The translations under genes and the position numbers were made by a program. A stretch of DNA of 64,000 nt. Origin: CAZDBA01 sp965224765. GTDB taxonomy: Bacteria; Planctomycetota; Planctomycetia; Pirellulales; Pirellulaceae. The stretch is from NCBI GenBank assembly GCA_965224765.1, contig CBDDAC010000043.1, positions 186,001 to 250,000 on the forward strand, read 5' to 3'. Each line of letters opens with the position of its first letter. Positions within the stretch are counted from its first letter, which is position 1. This document shows positions 29,519-38,020 of this stretch, piece by piece. A model generated the notes under the pieces. That model was given only the letters and a program-made list of their open reading frames with translations. It had not been told where the DNA came from and did no database searches.

Positions 29519-30283
29519 CTAATGGTTGGAGCAGCAGGGAAGCTCGGACTGATCCACAGATATGATTTTCTGCGTCATCGTTTCTAAATTGGACTCGACC
29601 TTCGTTTCGGCGCCGACAATCACGGGTGCACGCCAGGCCATGGTAAACACGCCCAGCAGGATAACGAGGCTTGCCATCACAACGGGAATCTTCGCCTGGA
29701 CTTGGCGTCCAATGTTGTTCAACCCAAGTGTCAACGCTAAAAGAATCGGAACGGTTCCGGCCCAAAATACTGCCATCAAAAGCATGCCCCAAACAGGACT
29801 CCCAGTTCCAGCAGCGGTAATGGCAAAGGTGTAGAGCCAACCGCAAGGCATCAGACTGGTCAACGCACCGATCGTAAATGCTCGCTGGATTGGCCGCATC
29901 TTTCTTGCTTGCCGAAAGGCTGATTGCAATAGTTTTTGGATAGGTGCAAACATACTGGGAAATTTCACCTTCACACCAGCGACTTGGGCCAAGCTAATTG
30001 AGCCCACCGAAATCATTAGCAGACCCGCAAAGTAGGTTGCGGTTTGCTGATACCCCGAGAAGGATACCGTTTTATTGAGTGCCAAGCCAAGTGTTCCGAA
30101 GAGTAGTCCAACCATCGAGTAGGTTCCCAGTCTTCCAAGGCTGTAGGCCAACGACGGCAGTAGAGAAGCCTTTCGTTTATCTTGATTTGCGATTGCCAGG
30201 AGCGCGAACGGACCGCACATGCCCACGCAATGCAGGCTGCCCAACAGGCTGGCAACAAAAACGGTGCCCAGTAAAACGAACAT
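29519..30283 (-). CDS. SafE-like (sulfite exporter TauE/SafE family) membrane protein of the cbb3 cluster
   Basis: 254 residues with about six membrane helices in two halves. The first has the conserved SLLGSLHCVGMCGPFALLA, with two Cys-containing turns in the helix. The second has AFTIGALTSLMPCGWLYTF. This DsbD-like membrane family is a regular member of cco/fix clusters between ccoH and ccoI. It is thought to help copper or thiol handling in the periplasm. It starts 3 bp after the fixH stop. Confidence 0.85.
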   Translation of the reverse strand: MFVLLGTVFVASLLGSLHCVGMCGPFALLAIANQDKRKASLLPSLAYSLGRLGTYSMVGLLFGTLGLALNKTVSFSGYQQTATYFAGLLMISVGSISLAQVAGVKVKFPSMFAPIQKLLQSAFRQARKMRPIQRAFTIGALTSLMPCGWLYTFAITAAGTGSPVWGMLLMAVFWAGTVPILLALTLGLNNIGRQVQAKIPVVMASLVILLGVFTMAWRAPVIVGAETKVESNLETMTQKIISVDQSELPCCSNH

Positions 30284-30285
30284 TG

Positions 30286-30798
30286 CTAACTCCTTGGGAC
30301 CGAAACATGAACCTGCGTATCAATAAGCAGTTGATCCTGCCCCACACACGCACTGCCCTCGAACTGCCAAATCCCACCCGATCGCACTCTCAAATTACCG
30401 CTGTAGACTCCCGGAGCGATCACATGAAACTCCACATGATGGACCTCTGCAGCGCGTCCCCTATGGAACGCTTTTAAAGTGATTGCTGCGTTCTCGATCG
30501 GTCGCTGTTCAACATCATGAAGCGACAATGTAACGGTTCGGTTTCCCAGTGTGTCGCTTGAAGAATCAACGTACAGTTTCTGAATCCAGCCTAGAGCATC
30601 GCTGCTGCGTCTCACCTGCTGAACTTCGTTCCATCTCAAAGCTTCTTCATCATAATTGGACACCACCGCGTGCGAATGGTCACTTGCGGTGATGGAAATT
30701 GCAAACATCCAGATGATCGCTTGGATCATGAAAAAGAACAAAATAATTCCCGTCCAAAGCAATTGAGCAGTTTTCTCTTGAGATGCGGTGGTATTCAT
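30286..30798 (-). CDS. ccoH: FixH/CcoH-family protein
   Basis: 170 residues from ATG 30798: one N-terminal membrane helix (LLWTGIILFFFMIQAIIWMF) and a periplasmic beta-rich domain with TVTLSLHDVEQRPIENAAIT and GVYSGNLRVRSGGIWQFEG, typical of FixH. The open frame continues to a TTG at 30912, but its extra 38 residues are polar and unlike the family, so the shorter start is preferred. It lies between ccoG and the SafE-like gene. Role: cbb3 assembly. Confidence 0.85.
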   Translation of the reverse strand: MNTTASQEKTAQLLWTGIILFFFMIQAIIWMFAISITASDHSHAVVSNYDEEALRWNEVQQVRRSSDALGWIQKLYVDSSSDTLGNRTVTLSLHDVEQRPIENAAITLKAFHRGRAAEVHHVEFHVIAPGVYSGNLRVRSGGIWQFEGSACVGQDQLLIDTQVHVSVPRS

Positions 30799-30918
30799 GA
30801 CATTGGACTTTTCAAGTTTCGTAACGTTGTCTTTGGAAATTGTTTCGGTTGTTTTGGGAAGAACCGCCCATGATGATTGTTTCTTGCTGTTTCGGCGGGC
30901 ACCTCCCCCCAATACGGT

Positions 30919-32307
30919 CTAGTCAAAAGGGCCCAGTACGGTAAATCGAATGGTTCGAGAAACATCGTTCTGATTTCCAATTCGCAGTTGAACGTTTGCA
31001 CGGCCGACTTCAAAGGCGTCGCGGGGCACATTGACGCTGAAATGGAAGGTGCGAGACTCATTGGCCGACAAATCGAAATTTGCTTCCCGTAGTTCCAGGG
31101 TTGCGTCCGTTGGCGATTCGACTTGCATCCGAAATTGCATCGGTTGTTCACTGCGATTGGTGAGTTTTAATTTGAGCAGGTTCCTAACCTGCCCGTCCTC
31201 AGTTAGCGAGTGAGAGTTGCCTGGCTCGCGAAGGATAACTGCGTCAAACGTTTTGCTGGCAAGAAAAACTGAAACGAAAGAGACAACAATCCCTAACAAG
31301 AGAACTGGGTAAATGATCGTGCGAGCACGCAACAAGCCAGATAGTGAGCCCTGGTCGCGAGCCTGGGAACTGAAACGAATGAGGTTAGGGGCTCGCCCGA
31401 CCTTCGCCATGACTAAATTGCAGGCATCAATACACTGCGTACAATTGATGCATTCCATCTGCAGGCCTTCTCGAATATCAATTCCTGTTGGGCAAGTCGT
31501 CACGCAGTTGCCGCAGTCGACGCAATCTCCTAGCACGGGAAGGTTCGAACTGGCCCGTTTATTGACCTTGCCGCGGGGGTCACCACGCCCTTCGTCGTAG
31601 GCAACAATAATGGAGTTTTGATCCAACAATACAGATTGCAATCGCCCATAGGGACAAGCAATCAGGCACATTTGCTCGCGAAAGAAACAAAAATCGACCA
31701 TCATTGCGAATGTCACGGACCCCATGATCAAAAAGGGAACGGGGTGTTCCATGGGGGAACGCGTTACCCAAACTCGCAGTTGCTCAACGCCGACAAAGTA
31801 GGCCAAAAAGGTGTTCGCCAGATAAACACAGATCAAGAAGTAGACGAAGTATTTTGCCGCAGTTCGCCAAGCTGGCAAATTCTTTTTGTGACCGCCGCGG
31901 CCAACCGTTCCGTCGAACAGTCGTTCAACGGGGCGAAAAAGAAACTCCATGTAGACCGTTTGAGGGCAAGCCCATCCACACCAGACTCTGCCGAAAAGCG
32001 CAGTAAACAAAAAAACGGTGAGCAGGATCCCAACGACGAAAATCGCCAACAACATGGTATCGGTTGGAAGAAATGTAAATCCGAAAATTGTGAATCTTCG
32101 AGCCGTAATATCCAACAGAATGAACGGACGCCCCGCAACTTTGATGAACGGGAGAATCGTGAAAATGGCGATCAGCAAGTAGGCAATGGTTCGGCGATAA
32201 CCAAGCAGGCTATGTTTACTTAGTTTCGGTTTCAGCCAACGCCTAGAACCATCCGCTTCCAGAGTACTAAGTACTTGTTTTTCTGGTTCTAGAATGCTGT
32301 TGGACAT
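30919..32307 (-). CDS. ccoG: cbb3 oxidase accessory protein CcoG (membrane ferredoxin)
   Basis: 462 residues from ATG 32307. The open frame extends to 32421 but would overlap ccoP by 77 bp. Several membrane helices (IAYLLIAIFTILPFIKV; LLAIFVVGILLTVFLFTALF) lead to RVWCGWACPQTVYMEF. Two 4Fe-4S clusters follow (CVDCGNCVTTCPTGIDI and ECINCTQCIDACNLVM). A C-terminal immunoglobulin-like domain begins after TFDAVILREPG. CcoG reduces Cu(II) to Cu(I) for cbb3 assembly. The order ccoP-ccoG-ccoH is standard. Confidence 0.93.
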   Translation of the reverse strand: MSNSILEPEKQVLSTLEADGSRRWLKPKLSKHSLLGYRRTIAYLLIAIFTILPFIKVAGRPFILLDITARRFTIFGFTFLPTDTMLLAIFVVGILLTVFLFTALFGRVWCGWACPQTVYMEFLFRPVERLFDGTVGRGGHKKNLPAWRTAAKYFVYFLICVYLANTFLAYFVGVEQLRVWVTRSPMEHPVPFLIMGSVTFAMMVDFCFFREQMCLIACPYGRLQSVLLDQNSIIVAYDEGRGDPRGKVNKRASSNLPVLGDCVDCGNCVTTCPTGIDIREGLQMECINCTQCIDACNLVMAKVGRAPNLIRFSSQARDQGSLSGLLRARTIIYPVLLLGIVVSFVSVFLASKTFDAVILREPGNSHSLTEDGQVRNLLKLKLTNRSEQPMQFRMQVESPTDATLELREANFDLSANESRTFHFSVNVPRDAFEVGRANVQLRIGNQNDVSRTIRFTVLGPFD

Positions 32308-32344
32308 GTTCTTTTTGACCTGAACGTTAAACTCGGGAGGTGCG

Positions 32345-32953
32345 TTACTCAGTCCAGGGACCGATTTTGTTTCCTTCCGCAGCTTTACCGGGAACGGGTT
32401 TATCTCTGAGTGACGCGACATAGGCAGCCGTCAATACGATTTGATTCTGGTGGCTGAGGCGGTTCTTCCAAGCCGGCATCGCGCCATTGGCTGCACCGTC
32501 TTCAATGATTCTGGCGATGTCTTCCACGTTAATAACGTTCTTCCAAAAATCATCCGTTAAATTCGGACCGACCAGACCAGCACCCGTGGCACCGTGGCAA
32601 CTGACGCAATTGGTTTTGTAGACGGATTCGCCAACCGCCATCCATTCAGGCTCATCTTTCAAATACTTCATGATGGTCTCTCGATCCCCAACCAAGTCGC
32701 CAATTTCGGAGAATCGCAATTCAAAAATACGATTTCGATGCGCAACGTATTGATCATGGATTGATCGACCTTCCATTCCCGAATGGAAATAGAAATAGTA
32801 GATCGGCGCGAAGATGATCGAGACCCAGAACAGAAATCTCCACCAACCAGGGAGAGGGTTGTCGTACTCCTGGATTCCATCATAGGAATGGCCAGTCAGG
32901 TTTTCGTTTGAGTCTGCCTCAATTGGCGACGACTCCATGGTTTGCCGATTCAT
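32345..32953 (-). CDS. ccoP: cbb3 oxidase subunit III (CcoP), monohaem form
   Basis: 202 residues. A short cytoplasmic N-terminus and one membrane helix (WWRFLFWVSIIFAPIYYFYF) are followed by a single c-type haem domain with CVSCHG and the axial Met loop NGAMPAWKNRLS. Most proteobacterial CcoP proteins carry two haem domains; here only one CXXCH is visible. The start overlaps the ccoQ stop (ATGA). Confidence 0.9.
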   Translation of the reverse strand: MNRQTMESSPIEADSNENLTGHSYDGIQEYDNPLPGWWRFLFWVSIIFAPIYYFYFHSGMEGRSIHDQYVAHRNRIFELRFSEIGDLVGDRETIMKYLKDEPEWMAVGESVYKTNCVSCHGATGAGLVGPNLTDDFWKNVINVEDIARIIEDGAANGAMPAWKNRLSHQNQIVLTAAYVASLRDKPVPGKAAEGNKIGPWTE

Positions 32954-33153
32954 AGTTGCTTCTCCGAGGCGTCCTTTTGGTTTTCACTCTCCAAGGTGTC
33001 CGTTCCCATGACGATCGCCGCTTGGCTATTGGTGATTTCTCTATGAGTCAACAGCGTCCGAATGACAATCGAGACAAAGACGACGGCAAAGATCACTACA
33101 GATACTTCCGCGAAGAAGCCATAATCGAGATAACTGGTCAGTGCCTTAATCAT
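32950..33153 (-). CDS. ccoQ: CcoQ-like small subunit
   Basis: 67 residues from ATG 33153 (MIKALTSYLDYGFFAEV). One membrane helix (VSVVIFAVVFVSIVIRTLL) and a polar tail. Start overlaps the ccoNO stop by 8 bp, and its stop overlaps the ccoP start. Identity rests mainly on size, single helix and position. Confidence 0.8.
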   Translation of the reverse strand: MIKALTSYLDYGFFAEVSVVIFAVVFVSIVIRTLLTHREITNSQAAIVMGTDTLESENQKDASEKQL

Positions 33154-35491
33154 TTTGAGCCTCATTCGTTTCAGGGGACGGTTGCTCGGATTCCTCTTCG
33201 CCGTCAGGGGATGCGAAAAGGTCGATGCCGATTCGCTGCATATAAGCGATCAACGCGATCATGTGAGAATTCTCCAGTTGTTCAATCGACACAGGGTTTC
33301 CACGGACGTCCTGAAATTTGTCGGACTGTCGTTGCTCGACAAGGTCTTTAACGATGGTTTGTGCTTGTTCGATTGCCATCGTTTCCGCTTCGTTCAATTC
33401 CCGATCATAGGGCGCGCCCAACATGGCGGCCGCATCGACCCGAGCTTGAATCGACCGAAAATTCAGTGGTCGTGTAAGCAGATGTGGGTAGGCCGGCATC
33501 ACGCTTCCCGGCGTCATGTCTGATGGGTTGAGCATGTGCCGGAGGTGCCAGTCGTGCGATTGCTTGCCGCCTTCACGTGCAAGGTCCGGACCGATTCGTC
33601 GAGATCCCCATTGGAAGGGACGGTCATAGATAAACTCGCCCGGTTTACTGTATTCCCCAAATCGTTCGGTCTCCGCGAACAACGGTCGGATTTGTTGCGA
33701 ATGACAGTTGTAACAACCTTCAGCCACATAGATGTCCCGGCCAGCCAACTCCAACGGCGTATAGGGTTTGACCGTTTCGATCGTAGGGACGTTGGAACGA
33801 ATCAGGAAAGTTGGGACCAGCTCAAAGGCTGACGCAACAACCACCGCGATGGTAACCCATACGGTGAATCGAATGGGCAGTCGTTCCCAAACCCGGTGCC
33901 AACTGGCTTGCTCCCAAACGTCCAGCTTGTGAGCCAGGTTCAAAACTGGCTTGCCTTTTAGCCTTGATTCGGGAACAGGAGGATCATGTGCATATGTTTT
34001 GGCTAAAGGAGCAGCCTCAATGATCGGCACCTCGTAGGTCGCCGGGCGACTACGCCAAGTCATATAATAGTTGTAGGCCATGACAAAGATGCCAGAGATG
34101 TAAAGGATGCCGCCGCCTACGCGTGTCCACCACATTGGCTTGATCGCATTTACCGTTTCAACAAAGTCGGGATAGGCAAGATTGCCTTCCGGTGTGAACG
34201 CTCTCCACATCAATCCTTGAGTCAATCCCGCAACGTAAATTGGAATGATGTAAAGAAGAATACCCAATGTTCCCAACCAGAAATGCCAGGTCGCCAGTTT
34301 GGTGCTCCAAAGTTTTGTCTGAAAAATTCGAGGCATCAACCAGTACATCATGCCGAAAGTCATGAATCCGTTCCAACCAAGCGCACCTGCGTGAACATGG
34401 GCGATCGTCCAGTCGGTGTAGTGGGAAAGGGCATTCACACTCTTGATCGATAGCATTGGACCTTCAAAAGTAGCCATGCCATAAAACGTGATTCCTACGA
34501 CAAAGAACTTGAGCACTGGATCGACGGAAACTTTGTGCCACGCTCCGCGGAGTGTTAAAAGTCCATTGATCATTCCGCCCCAGCTTGGCATCCACAACAT
34601 CAACGAAAAAACCATTCCCAATGAAGAGGCCCAAATGGCGATGGAGGTATAGTGCAGGTGATGTGGCCCTGCCCAGATATAGATAAACACCAAAGACCAA
34701 AAGTGTATGATGCTCAACTTGTAGGAGAAAACCGGACGTTCGGCAGCCTTGGGCAGGAAATAGTACATCATCCCCAAGAAGGGTGTTGTAAGAAAAAAGG
34801 CGACCGCGTTGTGCCCATACCACCATTGCATCATCGCGTCCTGGACGCCTGCATAAATGGGCACGCTCTTAAATAGGCTGGAAGGAACAACCAAGTTATT
34901 GAAGACGTGCAAAATGGCAACGGTGATAATCGTTGCGATGTAAAACCAAAGAGCGACGTACATGTGACGCTCTCGCCTTTTGATCAAAGTCATAAAGAAA
35001 TTGACGCCAAAGAACCCCACCCAAACCAAGGCGATCGCGATGTCAATCGGCCACTCGAGTTCCGCGTATTCCTTGCTTTGGGTGATCCCCATGGGCAACG
35101 TGATCGCAGCGGCGACAATAATGAGTTGCCAGCCCCAAAAGTGGAGATGGCTCAGTGAATCGCTCCACATACGAGCCTTGCACAATCGCTGTGTTGAATA
35201 GTAAACCGCAGCGAAAATTGCGTTTCCACCAAAGGCAAAGATCGCCGCATTGGTATGCAATGGGCGGAGACGACCAAACGAGATGTACTCGACGAAGGTA
35301 AGTTCAGGTGCGACCAACAATATCGCAACCATCAATCCAACGAGTGTTGCGACCAATCCCCAAACCAAGGTCGCCAAGGCGAACATTCGTACAATCTTGT
35401 CGTCATAGGAAAACTGATCAAGCTTAACGGGCTGAAGAAGCCCGGAGGTTGTCAGGTCCGCCTGTTGCCGCCCAGGAGTAAGTTCATTCAT
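33146..35491 (-). CDS. ccoNO: Fused cbb3 oxidase subunits I and II (CcoN-CcoO)
   Basis: 781 residues joining the catalytic haem-copper subunit and the monohaem subunit. The CcoN part spans residues 1 to about 490 with twelve membrane helices. Haem and CuB histidines are seen in WWYGHNAVAFF, AGPHHLHYTSI and DWTIAHVHAGALGWNGF. The CcoO part follows a linker and one helix (FTVWVTIAVVVASAFELVPT) with haem motif GCYNCHSQQIRP and Met region TPGSVMPAYPHL. I start at ATG 35491 (MNELTPGR). No stop separates the two parts. It is the first gene of the minus-strand operon NO-Q-P-G-H-SafE-I. Confidence 0.93.
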   Translation of the reverse strand: MNELTPGRQQADLTTSGLLQPVKLDQFSYDDKIVRMFALATLVWGLVATLVGLMVAILLVAPELTFVEYISFGRLRPLHTNAAIFAFGGNAIFAAVYYSTQRLCKARMWSDSLSHLHFWGWQLIIVAAAITLPMGITQSKEYAELEWPIDIAIALVWVGFFGVNFFMTLIKRRERHMYVALWFYIATIITVAILHVFNNLVVPSSLFKSVPIYAGVQDAMMQWWYGHNAVAFFLTTPFLGMMYYFLPKAAERPVFSYKLSIIHFWSLVFIYIWAGPHHLHYTSIAIWASSLGMVFSLMLWMPSWGGMINGLLTLRGAWHKVSVDPVLKFFVVGITFYGMATFEGPMLSIKSVNALSHYTDWTIAHVHAGALGWNGFMTFGMMYWLMPRIFQTKLWSTKLATWHFWLGTLGILLYIIPIYVAGLTQGLMWRAFTPEGNLAYPDFVETVNAIKPMWWTRVGGGILYISGIFVMAYNYYMTWRSRPATYEVPIIEAAPLAKTYAHDPPVPESRLKGKPVLNLAHKLDVWEQASWHRVWERLPIRFTVWVTIAVVVASAFELVPTFLIRSNVPTIETVKPYTPLELAGRDIYVAEGCYNCHSQQIRPLFAETERFGEYSKPGEFIYDRPFQWGSRRIGPDLAREGGKQSHDWHLRHMLNPSDMTPGSVMPAYPHLLTRPLNFRSIQARVDAAAMLGAPYDRELNEAETMAIEQAQTIVKDLVEQRQSDKFQDVRGNPVSIEQLENSHMIALIAYMQRIGIDLFASPDGEEESEQPSPETNEAQND

Positions 35492-35774
35492 TATCAGAGT
35501 CAACCTTCGCGAGTTGCGTCGAGCCAAAAAAATCGTTCGCCTTTTGAGGCAACGACAGGCACGAAAGCAAACCCGGTGCCAATGCGAAAGCTAAAAAGTC
35601 GCAGTAGCAAAGATGTCGAGCTGTGCGACTTTGAAGACCGACGTGGACGACAAACTTTCCCTATCGGTGCCGCTTACGCCACCGGAACGGCGTACTTTTG
35701 GCTTAATCGTTCCTATTCGCACACAAAGGCCCCGCACGCGCGCGGTATCGCACGGACCCAGGGAGGTTCGCCAT

Positions 35775-35800
35775 CCCCCAGACCCCCAGACCCCCAGACC
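35775..35800. repeat. 8-bp tandem C-rich repeat in the cco / kinase divergent region
   Basis: CCCCCAGA is repeated three times plus CC. The complementary strand has three runs of five G. The 448-bp region 35492-35939 has no convincing gene. Besides this repeat it holds a CG-rich stretch around 35735 (cgcacgcgcgcg) and an A-run. No FNR-type TTGAT-ATCAA box was seen. Confidence 0.6.
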
Positions 35801-35939
35801 AGCACCGCCAAAAAATACAGCGTACAACAGACGCAATCGGCAACCGCGTTTAAGACACTTAGCCAATGCGAAGGAAATCAATTATGCTACTACAACGTTT
35901 TTTCCGACCAACAATTTTAGACTCAAAAGTATCAGAATC

Positions 35940-37055
35940 GTGCCAAATCAAGACTCCGAAAGTCTCCATCGTGAAAGACTCGAAGCTATTCTCGCCAATG
36001 CGGTTGATGCGATCGTTACGATTGACGAGCGGGGAATCATTCATACGGCCAATCCGGCAACCGAATCGATGTTTGGGTATTCCATTGGAGAAATGATTGG
36101 AGAAAACGTTAGCTTGCTAATGCCCTCCCCATTTCGGCGGGAGCACGATCAATACTTGAAGAATTATCTTACGTCAGGCGTGCGAAAAATCATTGGGATT
36201 GGACGTGAGGTGATCGGCCAGCGCAAGGATGGGCTTGAGTTCCCCGTGCATCTTGCGGTGAGTGAAATTCGTGTCAAAGGACAAAGGACTTTCACCGGTA
36301 TCGTCAGGGATATCACTGATGTAAAAACGGCCGAGGCGAGACTCGTTCAAAGTGAGCGACTTGCGGCGATCGGACAAATGGTCGCTGGATTGGCGCATGA
36401 AAGTCGAAACGCCTTTCAACGAAGCCATGCCTGCCTTGCGAATCTGGAGCTTGACCTTCAAAAGATGCCAGAGAGTTTGGAACTGGTCCATAAAGTCCAA
36501 AGCGCGCTGGATCACGTAAATTCACTGTTAGATGAAGTACGAAATTACGCTGCACCGATTATTTTGGATCGAACCGCCACAGATCTAGAAAGACTGGTGC
36601 GCGATGCCTGGGACAATATCATTGCAACCTGCTCAAAGGCCAAGAATGTTTCACTTGAAGTGATCTGTGCTCCAGAGTTTCCCCGAAATTTGTCCGTAGA
36701 TCGCCGTCGATTTGGGCAAGTATTTGGGAACTTGTTAGATAATGCCCGGGTTGCTTGCGGCGATGGAAAGGTGACCGTTCATATGCAAATGGTAAGCAAA
36801 ACAGGTTCAGATGCGTCAGGGGATGAATATCCACGTGAGCGGTGCCAGATTGAAATCAGGGACTCAGGCGACGGTATAGAGCTGGAGATATTGCCTCAAG
36901 TTTTCGAACCATTTTTCACGACCAAAACCAAAGGAACTGGACTTGGGCTGGCGATTTGTCAACGCATCATTGATGCGCATTTTGGAGAAATAAGTGTTGC
37001 CAACCTGCCGGAGGGTGGCGCAGCGTTTACAATTCAGTTTGACGTTTTCAATTAA
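35940..37055 (+). CDS. FixL-like haem-PAS sensor histidine kinase
   Basis: 371 residues from GTG 35940; the frame is open further up but reads as C-rich non-coding sequence. The PAS domain (about residues 10-125) aligns by eye with FixL. Haem-ligand His is in REHDQYL and the FG-loop Arg in IIGIGREV, matching Bradyrhizobium His200 and Arg220. HisKA follows with the phosphorylation site GLAHESRN, then HATPase boxes GNLLDNARVA, DSGDGIE, FEPFFTTK and GTGLGLAICQ. It has no membrane helix, so it is a soluble O2 sensor. It diverges from the cbb3 operon, the classical FixL target. No FixJ-type regulator is adjacent, so its partner is elsewhere. Confidence 0.88.
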   Translation: MPNQDSESLHRERLEAILANAVDAIVTIDERGIIHTANPATESMFGYSIGEMIGENVSLLMPSPFRREHDQYLKNYLTSGVRKIIGIGREVIGQRKDGLEFPVHLAVSEIRVKGQRTFTGIVRDITDVKTAEARLVQSERLAAIGQMVAGLAHESRNAFQRSHACLANLELDLQKMPESLELVHKVQSALDHVNSLLDEVRNYAAPIILDRTATDLERLVRDAWDNIIATCSKAKNVSLEVICAPEFPRNLSVDRRRFGQVFGNLLDNARVACGDGKVTVHMQMVSKTGSDASGDEYPRERCQIEIRDSGDGIELEILPQVFEPFFTTKTKGTGLGLAICQRIIDAHFGEISVANLPEGGAAFTIQFDVFN

Positions 37056-37061
37056 TCTTCG

Positions 37062-37682
37062 ATGCATCGGTTTGGAGATCATTCAAATAAGATAAATCAG
37101 CGACTGAAAACGATTTTGAACTGTGGTGTCGCCAGCGGAGCCATTGTGGCCAGCGTTCTCGTTTTTTTTGCGTTTTCAGAGGATAGCATTGGGTACTCCA
37201 GTAACTTGGCGAACTACTGTGAGGAAAACGGTTGGCTCTATATTTTGTTTTTTTTGACGACATTAGTGGCGGCCAGCGTTGCCGGGTTCGTTACGTTTTT
37301 TCGCAAACGTTACTTGGCGTTTGGAATGTTGCTGGTTGCTGTACTTTGTTCTTCATTTGCATTGTTTGCTCCCGAAAAATCAGCTTGGGTTGCCAACTAT
37401 TTCACACAAGATCGAATTCGAGAGCGATACGCAACGGGGCTTCAGATCCAACTAAACAAACAAGTGGAGTATCAGGACATCAAACTGCACTACTCGTACT
37501 GGCCCCATTCAAAAAGCAATCATTTGCATGCATCTGGTAATGTCAAAAATCAAGATGAATATGACCAGATTGTTAAGCGGTTGCAGGAAGCCGAAAATTG
37601 GTCGATTCATTGGAGCGTTACCATTGACGGACGTATGCCCAAGAGCCCGGATCGTTTTCTTCGGTCAGCCGATTTGCCCTGA
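37062..37682 (+). CDS. Hypothetical membrane protein
   Basis: 206 residues, starting 6 bp after the kinase stop and probably co-transcribed. Three hydrophobic helices (NCGVASGAIVASVLVFFAF; LYILFFLTTLVAASVAGFV; LAFGMLLVAVLCSSFALFA) are followed by a soluble C-terminal domain of about 90 residues rich in His, Tyr and Gln. No family recognised. It could be a target or partner of the kinase. Confidence 0.65.
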   Translation: MHRFGDHSNKINQRLKTILNCGVASGAIVASVLVFFAFSEDSIGYSSNLANYCEENGWLYILFFLTTLVAASVAGFVTFFRKRYLAFGMLLVAVLCSSFALFAPEKSAWVANYFTQDRIRERYATGLQIQLNKQVEYQDIKLHYSYWPHSKSNHLHASGNVKNQDEYDQIVKRLQEAENWSIHWSVTIDGRMPKSPDRFLRSADLP

Positions 37683-38020
37683 TTTTGGCAGTAGCGCGGA
37701 TGCGAATTGAATTTACGCATGACATGGTTCGTGACACGAATAGGCCTATTTGTCGCAACGGTGATTTCATCAAATGCCTTTTGTCTGTCATCACGTCGGT
37801 TTGTGGTGAACGTTTTGAAAAAAGTCTCCCCGCGATCAGCGAATGTAGCGAGTTGAGCGCCTACGTACTGGCATCAATAAACTTTTGCAAATACGCTTGT
37901 TAGTGTTCTGTTCTCGGCGCAGCCATTGGAGCTTTGTTCATTTGGGTTGACCGAAAGAGTGGATACTTGGCAAGGGATTTGGAGAATTTCTCATTCAATC
38001 GAATCAAACGGAACCATGAA
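37683..38020. other. Intergenic stretch without a recognised gene
   Basis: Only short unconvincing frames are present (for example 37685-37903 with no family features). No strong palindrome or terminator noticed. Confidence 0.5.

Noticed and set aside
35613..35939. Upstream extension of the FixL-like kinase frame
   Set aside because: It reads as Pro/Thr/Arg-rich sequence through a C-rich repeat without domain features; GTG 35940 starts just before the PAS domain.
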